A stretch of 64,000 bases of DNA from Eubacteriales bacterium (GTDB lineage: Bacteria > Bacillota > Clostridia > Peptostreptococcales > Anaerovoracaceae), in the NCBI GenBank assembly GCA_028693645.1, contig JAQUUY010000002.1:1-64000 (forward strand), read 5' to 3'. The position numbers and the translations under genes are program-made. Under the pieces are notes generated by a model. That model did not search any database. It was not told the origin of the DNA and saw only the letters and a program-made list of their open reading frames with translations. Each line of letters begins with the position of its first letter. Positions within the stretch are counted from its first letter, which is position 1. Below are positions 9,847 through 18,967 of this stretch, one piece after another.

Positions 9847-10599
9847 TCATTCTTTTTCTACAAAACCTTGCTTCTCAATCTGATATTTTTTATCTTTCAT
9901 AGATAACATCGTATACGCGATTTTCCCCTGTTCGTCATAGCGATGATAAATCATCAATTTTGATTGTTCGGCACCTTCTTCGGAAACAATCGTCACTCCC
10001 CCACAAAAATCCGTCATGTCCGGAAAAGATGCACTGCTCAAAGTCCCACTTTCATTGTTTATCACGAAAAGCGTATTTTTATAACGCGAAACGGCCTCTG
10101 CTCTTCCGTCTTTTGATCCATCCAAAATAGTAAGGCGTTCAACCAAGCTCGGGCGGTCATCAACTTCACCAAAGACCTCTAAAACATGAATATCAGATGA
10201 ATTATAACTGCTTGACCTCGCTGCAAGAGCGACAATGATTTCATCTTTTCCGTCACCAGAAAGATCGGCTGCCAAAACATCCGGCGTATTGTAGCCATCA
10301 AATTTTTTGGAAACATAATCTCCGTTTCCAAAATAAAATTCATAGAATGAGAAGGACGTATTTTTTTTGTCCTCTGCTTCATAATAACTTAGCACTATCT
10401 TATCATCATTCGTTCCAATCCCATCAAGATCTATATTTTCAAGTTCTTTAATCATCTCGCTGCTAAGACCGTTCGCATTCGAATAATGGGGTTTCCCGCT
10501 GCCGCTACAGGCGGTTAAGGACAGCAAAGAAAATGAGAGAGTTATTATTAAAATAATTTTTGTTTTTCCGGCATAGCTCCAGCTGCTTCGACTTTTCAT
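9847..10599 (-). CDS. Lipoprotein with FG-GAP/VCBS-like repeat
   Basis: This 250-residue exported lipoprotein has a positively charged start, a hydrophobic stretch, and the lipobox LTAC with the lipidated cysteine at 31. The mature part contains DLSGDGKDEIIVAL, the calcium-binding loop pattern of FG-GAP/VCBS repeats, and otherwise has no recognisable domain. It would sit on the outer face of the membrane. AAAGGTGG precedes the ATG. It follows the secreted metallo-beta-lactamase-fold gene by 17 bases, so the two are probably one operon of exported proteins. Function unknown. Confidence 0.8.
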   Translation of the reverse strand: MKSRSSWSYAGKTKIILIITLSFSLLSLTACSGSGKPHYSNANGLSSEMIKELENIDLDGIGTNDDKIVLSYYEAEDKKNTSFSFYEFYFGNGDYVSKKFDGYNTPDVLAADLSGDGKDEIIVALAARSSSYNSSDIHVLEVFGEVDDRPSLVERLTILDGSKDGRAEAVSRYKNTLFVINNESGTLSSASFPDMTDFCGGVTIVSEEGAEQSKLMIYHRYDEQGKIAYTMLSMKDKKYQIEKQGFVEKE

Positions 10600-10616
10600 T
10601 TTATAAATCCACCTTT

Positions 10617-12095
10617 CTAAGGGTTACAAATTTTGCATGGGATATAAGCCTCTTCTATCGCATCTTCTCTGTTTTTAAAATAAACAGCACGTCGATCGGC
10701 CACTTTCGATCCTGCTTCGCAGCTCATCGAATGAAACTTCTTACTTTCGGAATTTCCGACAAAAAGTGCTTCTTTTTCCGAAACATAATTTCCGGGATTT
10801 ATAGCACCTCCACTGGTAGTGATGGGAATGCTGATTGCCGCATCAGTTGTCGAACCAAACGCTCCGGCATCAGCGACCGTCAGAGGTACGTCCGCATTAA
10901 ATCTATACGCTTCGCTACCTAACGTCATTACGATGTCGCCCGCACGAAAGGTTCCGTAAACGGAAGACCCTCTCCCTAACAAGCGTTCGATTACAGCCAT
11001 ATTGGGAAGAAGATAGGGATTATTAATTCCTGCTGAGATAATAGAAGCTTCCGGCCTCACAACATCAAGAAATTCTTGCGAAGTAGCTGTTCTAGAACCA
11101 TGATGGCCCACTTTTAGCACGTCAATATCCGAAAACATCGCAAGATTGTTTTTTTCTACGGTGGTTTCAAGATCCCCCATAAATAGTATTTGTGTCTGGA
11201 AATGATCAAGCATACTTACTATGCTGTTTTCGTTTGAAAACGAGTAGCTTCCCTCCATCGGAAGGATTTTGTAAACAGCGCCTCCCCCTATATCAATCGC
11301 CTCATCGGTAACGTTCGAATAGATGCAATCCGGTTCCAATGCTACGGCGTTAGCGTAATCCAAATAATAGGGAGCAGAAGCGCTATTTCCGTTATCGATG
11401 ACACGATCGACCTGATAAAGATGAAAGACTGCCGGGAACCCTCCGATGTGGTCTTCGTGTTCATGAGTCGCCACAACAAGGTCAAGTGCACCGTTTACGA
11501 ACGGGTGAATATAATTGACGACTTTTGCTGCACTTTCGGTACTCCCCGCATCAATTAGAATCTCATAATCATTATAGTCAATGAGGATTGCATCGCCTTG
11601 TCCGACATTGATGAAATGGACACTCAAAGCGCCGCTTGTCGTACCTGTTTCCGGTATTTTCGTATTTACGTATACTGTTTTTTGCGAATCATTCCAAGTA
11701 ACATCAGCGCCAAAGGCAGAAAGAACCGCCCTGATCGGCAAAAACGTTCTTCCGTCTCTAATTTGTGCTACGGTGTCATTTTCAATCATTTCGTCATTTT
11801 TATAAATATATTTTTGTCCAATCGGCGTTTTTACAGTGATTCCGTAAAATTCCGCAATCGCTGTTTTATTTTCCGAATCCCAAGATACCGTGGCTCCGAA
11901 ATCTTCCATCGTTTTACGAAAAGGTACCTGCATCCTGTTTGCCTGATCGATAAAAGGCAATCCCGAACTCTGATCATAAGAAACAGTGCTTCCGTCGATG
12001 GCAATCATCGGATCGTTTGCAAAGGCTTGAGTCCTTGGTATCGCTGCACAAATCAGAATTATGGCTATTATGATGGTGATTTTTTTTGGTCTCAT
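10617..12095 (-). CDS. Secreted ComEC-type metallo-beta-lactamase-fold protein with copper-amine-oxidase N-terminal domain
   Basis: The protein has 492 residues with a signal peptide (about 1-27). A copper-amine-oxidase N-terminal-like beta domain follows at about 30-145, with two WDS/WNDS repeats. The metallo-beta-lactamase-fold domain (about 155-400) resembles the C-terminal domain of ComEC and carries HEHEDH, a GDLE metal ligand and GHHGS. The last ~45 residues (FVGNSESKKFHSMSC...CKIC) resemble a small Ada-type metal-binding module found on secreted nucleases. The architecture suggests an extracellular or surface hydrolase, possibly a nuclease, rather than a channel, since ComEC's membrane domain is absent. 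Catalytic substrate is inferred only. Confidence 0.82.
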   Translation of the reverse strand: MRPKKITIIIAIILICAAIPRTQAFANDPMIAIDGSTVSYDQSSGLPFIDQANRMQVPFRKTMEDFGATVSWDSENKTAIAEFYGITVKTPIGQKYIYKNDEMIENDTVAQIRDGRTFLPIRAVLSAFGADVTWNDSQKTVYVNTKIPETGTTSGALSVHFINVGQGDAILIDYNDYEILIDAGSTESAAKVVNYIHPFVNGALDLVVATHEHEDHIGGFPAVFHLYQVDRVIDNGNSASAPYYLDYANAVALEPDCIYSNVTDEAIDIGGGAVYKILPMEGSYSFSNENSIVSMLDHFQTQILFMGDLETTVEKNNLAMFSDIDVLKVGHHGSRTATSQEFLDVVRPEASIISAGINNPYLLPNMAVIERLLGRGSSVYGTFRAGDIVMTLGSEAYRFNADVPLTVADAGAFGSTTDAAISIPITTSGGAINPGNYVSEKEALFVGNSESKKFHSMSCEAGSKVADRRAVYFKNREDAIEEAYIPCKICNP

Positions 12096-12259
12096 CTTTT
12101 TTTCTCCTGTACTAAATATCGCTTCTCATATTATACACAAATTATGGGGAAACTGAACTCATTTCCGTAAATACGGATTTTACTTTTGATTCGTTTGTAT
12201 CTCAATCACTGCAACGTTATTCACCGATGCATAAAATTGTTTCTCAAGTCATGTATTGA

Positions 12260-12288
12260 TTGACTTTTCTGTCTAATCTACCTATAAT
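12260..12288 (+). promoter_or_regulatory. Sigma-A promoter of the nhaC leader transcript
   Basis: TTGACT (12260-12265) and TATAAT (12283-12288) are separated by exactly 17 bases. Transcription should start near 12295, giving a leader of about 380 bases before the nhaC start. Confidence 0.8.
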
Positions 12289-12294
12289 TATTGT

Positions 12295-12677
12295 AGTACT
12301 TAATTATAACACTATTATTATTTTTATTGTTTCGCAGCCAATTGCTGCGACCGGACTTTGAAAAATCAATATAGGAGCCATAGGGGAACGGTTTTTGTGT
12401 TTATTTTGATGTCAGGGCATTCTTTTATCAACGGTCTTGTGTTTTCGTGGGTACGGCAGCGCAAACAGTGATGGAGATTCGCCGGATATTTGTTTCATCT
12501 CTCACTTGTGAGGATTGATTTATCTTATGTCTTTTCCCGCTATTGTTATTTCTATCATTATTTGTTTCTATTTGTTTCTATCCGCCCAACTATGGTTTTC
12601 ATCTTTGATTTTTTATAGCTCCCGATCATCATTTACTAAACGGAGTTACGGTATATGGTTATTAAAGGAGGAAAAAA
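12295..12677 (+). promoter_or_regulatory. Long structured leader upstream of nhaC, possible riboswitch
   Basis: The transcribed leader is about 380 bases. Visible elements are a hairpin CGCAGC/GCTGCG (12333-12349), an ACCG...CGGT pairing enclosing a purine-rich stretch (about 12349-12393), and a stem GTGA-GAGAT/ATCTC-TCAC at about 12469-12507 that competes with a small hairpin CTCAC/GTGAG (12501-12512). No class could be assigned by eye. Na+- or Li+-responsive classes upstream of antiporter genes are the natural first candidates. There is no obvious intrinsic terminator, so control would more likely be at translation. Confidence 0.4.
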
Positions 12678-12685
12678 ATGGGTAA
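12527..12685 (+). CDS. Possible leader peptide overlapping the nhaC start
   Basis: A 52-codon frame opens at ATG 12527. It encodes a hydrophobic N-terminal half (MSFPAIVISIIICFYLF) and a basic second half, and stops at TAA 12683-12685, eight bases inside nhaC in another frame. The stop lies over the nhaC start, an arrangement that allows translational coupling. The ribosome site is poor (GAGG about 13 bases upstream), so this could be chance. Confidence 0.3.
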   Translation: MSFPAIVISIIICFYLFLSAQLWFSSLIFYSSRSSFTKRSYGIWLLKEEKNG

Positions 12686-14117
12686 AAGAATCCCTATGTG
12701 GCAGATTCTATTAGTATTTCTGGTATTGATGCTGAGTTTGATTTGGACAATACTCAAAACGGGCGGATATGTGCACATGGCTTTAGTTATTTCCGCTGTA
12801 TTTGCTACAATTATCGCAGTCGTAAACGGTTTCAAATGGTCTTATATTGAAAAAGGAATTATTAATAACATCGGAAGATCGATGCAAGCGATCCTTATTC
12901 TTCTTTGCATCGGTATGCTGATTGGCACATGGATTGCCGGCGGTGTAGTCCCTGCATTGATTTATTACGGCTTGATGATTTTAAGCCCCGGAATTTTCTT
13001 AGTTGCAACTTGCCTTATCTGCTCCGTCGTTTCCTTGGCAACAGGAAGCTCTTGGACAACAGCAGGTACTGTCGGTATCGCATTAATCGGCGTCGGTGCC
13101 GGTCTTGGCGTTCCCATTGAAATGGCGGCAGGCGCCATCATCTCCGGAGCCTATTTTGGCGACAAGATGTCTCCTCTTTCCGACACTACCAACCTTGCAC
13201 CTGCAATGGCAGGGTCTACCCTGTTTGACCATGTAAGACACATGATTTTAACAACAGGACCCTCCCTTGTTATCTCTTTGATTCTTTTCGGAATTTTAGG
13301 AATGAAATTCAGTGGTGACGCCGATATGAGTCAGGTCGAAGCTTTGATGTCCACGATGTCAGATAACTTCTACATCTCACCGATTCTTATCATTCCGCCG
13401 CTCCTTGTCATTGCTATGGTAGTCTTTAAAGTACCTGCACTTCCCGGACTCTTTGGCGGCGTAGTGCTTGGCGCACTTTGTGCTCTTATTTTCCAAGGTG
13501 CCAACATCGGCGAACTTGCTACCATCATCACCTATGATGGCTTCGTGTCCGAAACCGGTAACGAATTCGTAGACGCGCTTCTTACCAGAGGCGGATTCTC
13601 CAGCATGTACTATACTGTAGGTCTGATTATCTGTGCGATGTGCATCGGCGGTGTTTTGGATTCGACCAATATGCTTAAGAGCATTTGCGAGCAACTTCTC
13701 AAGCTCTCAAAGGGCACCGGTTCTCTTGTTTTAATCACAATCGTTACCTGTATTATCACAAATATTGCTGCTTCGGATCAGTATCTTTCCATCGTTCTTC
13801 CGGGCAGAATGTACAAAGAAGCTTATGAAGACAGGCATTTAAAAAACAAGAACCTTTCCCGTGTCTTAGAAGATGCCGGAACCCTGACTTCTCCACTTGT
13901 TCCTTGGAACACCTGCGGTACTTATCAGGCAACGACTCTTGGAGTAGCAACAACAGCTTATCTGCCCTATTGCTTCTTGAATCTCATCAACCCGTTTGTT
14001 TCTCTCTTTTATGGATTCACAGGAATCACCATGGAAAAGATGAGCGACGAAGAGTACGAAGCTTGTATGCGTCAGAGAGCTTTAGATGCTGAACTGGCTG
14101 CAAAAACTATGGAATAA
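12678..14117 (+). CDS. nhaC: NhaC-family Na+/H+ antiporter
   Basis: This 479-residue polytopic membrane protein of the NhaC family would exchange cytoplasmic Na+ for external H+. Seen are the typical SSWTTAGTVGIALIGVGAGLG stretch, ISGAYFGDKMSPLSDTTNLAPA, and the late TSPLVPWNTCGTYQA motif. The ribosome site AAAGGAGG lies directly upstream of ATG 12678. The gene stands alone between a sigma-A promoter with a long leader and a strong terminator. Of the three NhaC-like proteins in this window it is closest to classic NhaC; the other two (46.1 and 58.0 kb) form a separate subgroup. Confidence 0.9.
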   Translation: MGKRIPMWQILLVFLVLMLSLIWTILKTGGYVHMALVISAVFATIIAVVNGFKWSYIEKGIINNIGRSMQAILILLCIGMLIGTWIAGGVVPALIYYGLMILSPGIFLVATCLICSVVSLATGSSWTTAGTVGIALIGVGAGLGVPIEMAAGAIISGAYFGDKMSPLSDTTNLAPAMAGSTLFDHVRHMILTTGPSLVISLILFGILGMKFSGDADMSQVEALMSTMSDNFYISPILIIPPLLVIAMVVFKVPALPGLFGGVVLGALCALIFQGANIGELATIITYDGFVSETGNEFVDALLTRGGFSSMYYTVGLIICAMCIGGVLDSTNMLKSICEQLLKLSKGTGSLVLITIVTCIITNIAASDQYLSIVLPGRMYKEAYEDRHLKNKNLSRVLEDAGTLTSPLVPWNTCGTYQATTLGVATTAYLPYCFLNLINPFVSLFYGFTGITMEKMSDEEYEACMRQRALDAELAAKTME

Positions 14118-14144
14118 ACTAATTGTTTATCAATATCAAAAACC

Positions 14145-14174
14145 AAGAAGCGGTGCATTTGCACCGCTTCTTTT
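14145..14174 (+). terminator. Rho-independent terminator of nhaC
   Basis: AAGAAGCGGTGC (14145-14156) and GCACCGCTTCTT (14161-14172) form a 12-bp stem around a 4-base loop, followed by T residues. Confidence 0.92.
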
Positions 14175-14217
14175 AATGTTCTTTTCTTTTCTATGTTGTA
14201 GGAGAGCTCAAATAAAA

Positions 14218-14760
14218 TCAGATTTTTTCATATTTCCAACCGGAAATATCCGAAACCAAAGTTGTATGACTTTTTATAAACGTCCTCAATTCATTGATTC
14301 GAGACTCTTTCATTTCAAATTTTGCTATGATAACTGGCAGTTTTTCTTCAGCAAACAAGAAGAAATGATGGTCACTCTCGACCGTAGGGCTTAGATCGCT
14401 CCATAAATATTCTCCTTGCTTTCCTGCCTCCGGCCAAGAAACCGTGATTCCTTCTTCGTCTAAATTGAGTTCCTGCCTGATATTCATCATGAATTTAGCG
14501 CTTTTATCAAGCATTCGTCCCTCATGGTCGATGACAAAATATGCCGCCGCAAAGACAAGGATTCCAAAAATCCCAAGTGCCTTAAAAAAGGGGAACGGGA
14601 TTTCCGTTTCAGCGAGCAAAAGAAAGCCAAAGGAAATAAGCAAAAGCACGGCTATAGATTTTGTCCTTTTGGGTCTTGCTTTATATAAGTAATAATTTCG
14701 CAGAGCGCCGTAATCGGCCGTACTCGTGATACTTTTTATAAAAAGGGGTTTCGCACTCAT
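14218..14760 (-). CDS. YcxB-like membrane protein
   Basis: The protein has 180 residues, with two adjacent transmembrane helices at about 33-50 and 58-77. A soluble C-terminal part (about 85-175) resembles the YcxB-type domain, with the NLDEEGITVSWP and EYLWSDL patterns typical of that family. Function is unknown. It lies about 30 bases downstream of the nitronate monooxygenase-like gene on the same strand and may share its transcript. Confidence 0.65.
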   Translation of the reverse strand: MSAKPLFIKSITSTADYGALRNYYLYKARPKRTKSIAVLLLISFGFLLLAETEIPFPFFKALGIFGILVFAAAYFVIDHEGRMLDKSAKFMMNIRQELNLDEEGITVSWPEAGKQGEYLWSDLSPTVESDHHFFLFAEEKLPVIIAKFEMKESRINELRTFIKSHTTLVSDISGWKYEKI

Positions 14761-14790
14761 GTTTTCGCCTCCGTCGTTCCGTACCTGTGT

Positions 14791-15891
14791 TTAAATTCCG
14801 GAAAGAACTGCATCCCGATATTCGCCTTTGAGTGATTCGATCAACTCATGCACGGAAACGATTTCTTTGATTCGATAAGCGTTTTGACCGGCAAATGCAA
14901 ATCCGTTTTTCAGGATTCCCTTTTGCGCGTTCATCAGTGCAAGAGCGATACAATACGGGCTTTTTTCATATTCACAAGTTTTAATACACTGGAAGGGGCA
15001 GTGGAAAGGATGCTTTTTGCCCGCTTCACTTTGTTCAAGAAATTCATTCTTAATCGCCCGACCGGGTAGACCGACAGGACTGTGTATAATCATGATATCT
15101 TCTTCCTTGCAGTCAATATAGGTCTGCTTGAAAGCCGCCGAGGCATCACATTCGTGTGTGGCGACGAAGCGCGTACCCATCTGTACCCCGGCTGCGCCAA
15201 GTCTGAGATAGTGTAAAATATCACTTCCGGTATAGATTCCACCGGCTGCAATCACCGGAATCATTTTATTGTATTTTTCTTCGTATTCGCGTACCTTTGC
15301 AATCACTTGGGGAATAATCTTATCAAGTGAATACTCCGGATCGTCGATTTCTTCTTTTCTAAATCCCAAATGACCTCCGGCTAATGGCCCTTCGACTACA
15401 AAAGCATCTGGCACATAATCATATTTTGCGACCCACTTTTTGATGATGATTTCTGCCGCACGTGCGGAGGAAATGATGGGGACAAGCTTCGTCTTCGCAC
15501 CTTTTGAAAGGTACTGGGGCAAATCCAACGGAAGTCCTGCACCTGCAAAAATCACATCGATTTCTTCTGCCACCGCCGTCTTGACCATTTCAGAGAAGCT
15601 TGATAACGCTACCATAATGTTGACTCCAAGGATTCCCTTGGTTAATTTTTTTGCTTTCTGTATTTCCTCTCGCAAGGCAGCCTTTCCGGTTTCAACCGGA
15701 TTTGTCTTATATTCGGGGCGATCAAAACCCAAGGCAGCAACAGCCATAACGCCGATTCCGCCTTCATTCGCGACGGCGGATGCTAACGAGGATAAGGAAA
15801 CCCCCACCCCCATGCCGCCTTGGATAATCGGAGTTTTTGCTCTAAGATCTCCTATAATCAATTCCGGCATAGTCTCTAAGACTGCACTCAT
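14791..15891 (-). CDS. Nitronate monooxygenase / FabK-like flavoprotein
   Basis: This 366-residue TIM-barrel FMN enzyme belongs to the 2-nitropropane dioxygenase family. Visible are the N-terminal PIIQGGMGVG, the GPLAGGHLG stretch with the catalytic-type His, the phosphate-binding VIAAGGIYTG, and GVQMGTRFVAT. Near the C terminus is a four-cysteine insert (CPFQCIKTCEYEKSPYC). A FabK enoyl-ACP reductase is the main alternative, but no fatty-acid genes adjoin it. AGGAGG lies nine bases before the ATG. Confidence 0.82.
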   Translation of the reverse strand: MSAVLETMPELIIGDLRAKTPIIQGGMGVGVSLSSLASAVANEGGIGVMAVAALGFDRPEYKTNPVETGKAALREEIQKAKKLTKGILGVNIMVALSSFSEMVKTAVAEEIDVIFAGAGLPLDLPQYLSKGAKTKLVPIISSARAAEIIIKKWVAKYDYVPDAFVVEGPLAGGHLGFRKEEIDDPEYSLDKIIPQVIAKVREYEEKYNKMIPVIAAGGIYTGSDILHYLRLGAAGVQMGTRFVATHECDASAAFKQTYIDCKEEDIMIIHSPVGLPGRAIKNEFLEQSEAGKKHPFHCPFQCIKTCEYEKSPYCIALALMNAQKGILKNGFAFAGQNAYRIKEIVSVHELIESLKGEYRDAVLSGI

Positions 15892-16031
15892 CTATCTGCC
15901 TCCTAAATTTACTCGTGTATCAACACCCAACAACAACGTGTTCTTTCGCATAGTATATCTTATTTTAGCTGGATTGTATCAATTTATTTTGACAAACTAA
16001 CAAATATTTTTTAGGACTTTCTATTTCACTT

Positions 16032-16694
16032 CTATACGTGCATCCGTTTGTCTAATTCGTCCCTCATGCTTCCCCCATGGAACAGAAAAATGGCTGCAAT
16101 AAAAATGATACTGGAGGCGACACAAAGAATCGATGGGTAAAGCACGGTAACAAGCTGAAACGCAATAAAAGCAACCGGGATAATCCCAAGTACCGCATCA
16201 AGGAAGGCATACATGATGTAGTCTTTCACGCTCAGTTTCATGATTTTTGCCGTTACATACATTACTAAGATGGCCGCTACAAAAATAAAGGGGATGACAT
16301 AGTCTACCGACCAAAAATGCCAGCCGGTCTGCCAATCCCAAAAAAGCGAAAGAAGGGAAACAATGATGACCTGCCAGAGAATGATTTTAGGTATATTGTT
16401 CTTTTTCCGAAGAATAACAGAAAGGCTCAGCCACATACTGGCAAGACCAAATAAAACAAACAGTGGCCAATTAACATCTGTGGGAAAAATCATATAAACA
16501 GCAAACGAAGATACCGCTGCGGTCACTGAGATGAAAAGCATAATGCGGATGGCCAAGTGACTTTGGTAAGTCGGCGGAATCTCAGGATAAACAATTTCTT
16601 CTTTGGGCTCGCCAAGAGAGAGAACGTTTCCGCACAAAGGACAGTTGCTATTTTGACCTCTGATTTGAACTTTGCAATGACTACAGTACCTCAT
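16032..16694 (-). CDS. Zinc-ribbon membrane protein (DUF6320-like)
   Basis: This 220-residue protein has an N-terminal zinc ribbon (CSHC...CPLC, residues about 4-21) followed by six hydrophobic helices. It resembles DUF6320 proteins, which are typically encoded beside an HxxxD acyltransferase and an alpha/beta hydrolase, exactly as here. The start lies 12 bases after the acyltransferase stop, with AAGGGG ahead of the ATG. It is the last gene of a four-gene operon. Role unknown; perhaps it anchors or regulates the lipid-modifying enzymes at the membrane. Confidence 0.7.
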   Translation of the reverse strand: MRYCSHCKVQIRGQNSNCPLCGNVLSLGEPKEEIVYPEIPPTYQSHLAIRIMLFISVTAAVSSFAVYMIFPTDVNWPLFVLFGLASMWLSLSVILRKKNNIPKIILWQVIIVSLLSLFWDWQTGWHFWSVDYVIPFIFVAAILVMYVTAKIMKLSVKDYIMYAFLDAVLGIIPVAFIAFQLVTVLYPSILCVASSIIFIAAIFLFHGGSMRDELDKRMHV

Positions 16695-16706
16695 CTTTTT
16701 CCCCTT

Positions 16707-17987
16707 CTAAAAATTCACAGAAATCTCAATATCGATTCCGCACTCAGACAAAAATTGAAAAAAGTTTCTCTGAATATCTGTTTCCATAAACGGAGAAGTG
16801 AAAGTGATAACCGTCCTGTCACCAAAGGAACACATGTTGATCTGCGGTCTTCTTGCGCCCGTACAAACACCGAACTGTTTCACAAAAGGCTTCATTGCTT
16901 CCGGAAGTGTAATTCGCCCCAAATTGGAGATTGCGGAGCTTATTTTCCTCGCGGATACCCACGCCCCTATTCGCAGAAAAAAATCCTTCAGCGGCAGAGG
17001 AATGAACTTCAAGACGGGATTCTGTCCGAGAGCAATCAATCGATCGAGCTGATTATAGAGCTGTCTTTTAGTGAGATTATTGCGAAAAGCCTTACTAACC
17101 TGATCAATAGTATCTTTCAACTCAAAATTTTCTTTTTCGAATCTGCAGCCGGCGTAAATCGTGCAGAAGAAATTCCTCGTTGTTGCCGACTCAAAGAAAT
17201 TCCGCAAATCAACGGGAACAGATAGCACGACAGGATATTTCCTCATGCGTACCGGCATTTCTCGGTAAATGGAGTAAATCAAAAGAGAAGCGAGAAAAAT
17301 TGTCAACGTCGTTTCATAGGAGTGCGCGAGATCCAGCAGCGAACGCAAGGACATCGAACCTTCTACCACCCGTGTTCTGTTTTCTCCGTTTTTGTTACCC
17401 TTTATATGGTATGCCCGCTTGTACTCTGTGGTCTCTGCAACTTCGCTCTTTCGCTTGAACATATTCGTTCCAACAAAATGCTTCTCAAAACTATCATCAG
17501 CCTTCTTGCTTATTGAGGAAGTCAATTTAAAATCGGGTATTTCTTGTAAAGCGTTTCCGCCGTGAGCAAGCTTCAAATACTCGTAAATCAGGGTTTCCAT
17601 AAATGCAGTTGCTCCGCTTCCGTCGGTAAGCGCATGGAATACTTCAAGATTGATTCTGCAGTTGCAATAAACAACGCGAAACAGCAAAGTATGTCTGTCT
17701 CCCTGATAAATTGGTGCACAAACAGGCGTGTTCTCTTTCTCTGCCTTGGGCGGAATATCACTTTCTTCAAAGTAGTACCAAAACACACCGTGCCTTAAAA
17801 CGGACCGAAACAAAGGAAACCCCCGCAACGCAAGTTCCAATGCTTGCTGGAGGATCTCAGGCTTGACCTCTTCATAGAGTTCACAGGATAAGCGAAATAC
17901 TTTCGGATCTTTGTTACTGCGAACGGCAGGAAAGATCTTTGAAGCATTGTCAAGTCTCGCCCATTGAACTTTTTTGTGCCCTTTCAT
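16707..17987 (-). CDS. HxxxD-type acyltransferase (condensation / alcohol acetyltransferase-like)
   Basis: The protein has 426 residues. The active-site pattern HALTDG (His118, Asp122) and a second-half structural motif near SNLGR match the CoA-dependent acyltransferase / condensation-domain fold, which moves an acyl group from a thioester to an alcohol or amine. It is a stand-alone domain with no carrier protein attached. ATGA overlaps the stop of the upstream hydrolase, with AAGGAG just ahead, so the two are translationally coupled. With the acyl-CoA ligase at the head of the operon it could use the ligase product as acyl donor. The acceptor is not known. Confidence 0.75.
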   Translation of the reverse strand: MKGHKKVQWARLDNASKIFPAVRSNKDPKVFRLSCELYEEVKPEILQQALELALRGFPLFRSVLRHGVFWYYFEESDIPPKAEKENTPVCAPIYQGDRHTLLFRVVYCNCRINLEVFHALTDGSGATAFMETLIYEYLKLAHGGNALQEIPDFKLTSSISKKADDSFEKHFVGTNMFKRKSEVAETTEYKRAYHIKGNKNGENRTRVVEGSMSLRSLLDLAHSYETTLTIFLASLLIYSIYREMPVRMRKYPVVLSVPVDLRNFFESATTRNFFCTIYAGCRFEKENFELKDTIDQVSKAFRNNLTKRQLYNQLDRLIALGQNPVLKFIPLPLKDFFLRIGAWVSARKISSAISNLGRITLPEAMKPFVKQFGVCTGARRPQINMCSFGDRTVITFTSPFMETDIQRNFFQFLSECGIDIEISVNF

Positions 17988-18922
17988 CGGTTCTCCTTAT
18001 CGCATCCGTTTGTTTTATCCAAAAAATGATTGATGATATCGTAGCTTTCGATTATTGCATCGGTATTTAAAGGCAAGGTAAAAAAAGAATGCACGGCATC
18101 TTTAATACGAAAAAGATAGCTTTGATTCCCAAACGCCTTCAATTTCTTTCCATACGCTTCTCCTTCATCACGCAAGGGATCGTACTCCGCCGTGATAATG
18201 AGAGTCTTCGGTTGTCCTAAAAGATCCTCTGCTAAGAGAGGTGCCACCAAAGGACTGTCTTTCTGTTCTTTGGTTTTAACATACAAATCTAAATAATCCC
18301 TGACTTTTTGAGATGTCAGGATATAATCGAAACCATTTTCTATGACCGAAGCAAAAGGCGAAGATGAACTATGATTATTAAACGTAGCTGGACAGATCAA
18401 AATCTGCTTCTCCGGCATAAACTCAGCACGCTCTTTCGCCAATAGAGAAATTGCCGCGGCTAGGTTTGCACCTGCACTATAGCCAATCAAGGTGATTTCA
18501 TCCTGCCTGCAGTGCACGAGTTCAAGGTGTAAAAAAAGCTCACGCGCAACATGATAGCAATCTTCAAGTCCTGCAGGAAACGGATTCTCCGGTGCAAGTC
18601 GATAATCGACAGAGATAACCATCCTCCCCGTCTGCTTTGCCATATTTGCACATACTTTTGTGTAGGATTCGATGTCACCCGTAACCCAACCTCCGCCGTG
18701 GAAAAAAAGGAGAATCCCCGGTTGAAGCTGTTTTTTTACAGGAAAAACCCTTACGGGAATCTCTCTTCCTTCTACCATAATTTGACGATCCAAAACATGA
18801 TAGGCTCGTTTAATATAAGGATTAGCAATGCGATGCACTTTTCGTTGCAGTTTGTAATCCTTTTTTACATCGATATACGGATACGATAACGCTTTGAAAG
18901 CAGCTTTTTTCAACTTGTTCAT
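17984..18922 (-). CDS. Alpha/beta hydrolase, hormone-sensitive-lipase type
   Basis: The protein has 312 residues. The oxyanion-hole motif HGGGW at about 94, the nucleophile elbow GYSAG at about 167, an Asp in the TAEYDPLRDEG stretch and a late His (DAVHSF) give a complete HSL-family triad. No signal peptide is seen, so it should be a cytoplasmic esterase. Its stop overlaps the start of the acyltransferase by four bases. The ribosome site before the ATG is weak, so the exact start is uncertain. The substrate is probably an acyl ester made or used by the neighbouring enzymes. Confidence 0.85.
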   Translation of the reverse strand: MNKLKKAAFKALSYPYIDVKKDYKLQRKVHRIANPYIKRAYHVLDRQIMVEGREIPVRVFPVKKQLQPGILLFFHGGGWVTGDIESYTKVCANMAKQTGRMVISVDYRLAPENPFPAGLEDCYHVARELFLHLELVHCRQDEITLIGYSAGANLAAAISLLAKERAEFMPEKQILICPATFNNHSSSSPFASVIENGFDYILTSQKVRDYLDLYVKTKEQKDSPLVAPLLAEDLLGQPKTLIITAEYDPLRDEGEAYGKKLKAFGNQSYLFRIKDAVHSFFTLPLNTDAIIESYDIINHFLDKTNGCDKENR

Positions 18923-18967
18923 TGCATCGTTTCTTTCTCGACTGATAGATAGGGGGAAATCGCGGTC

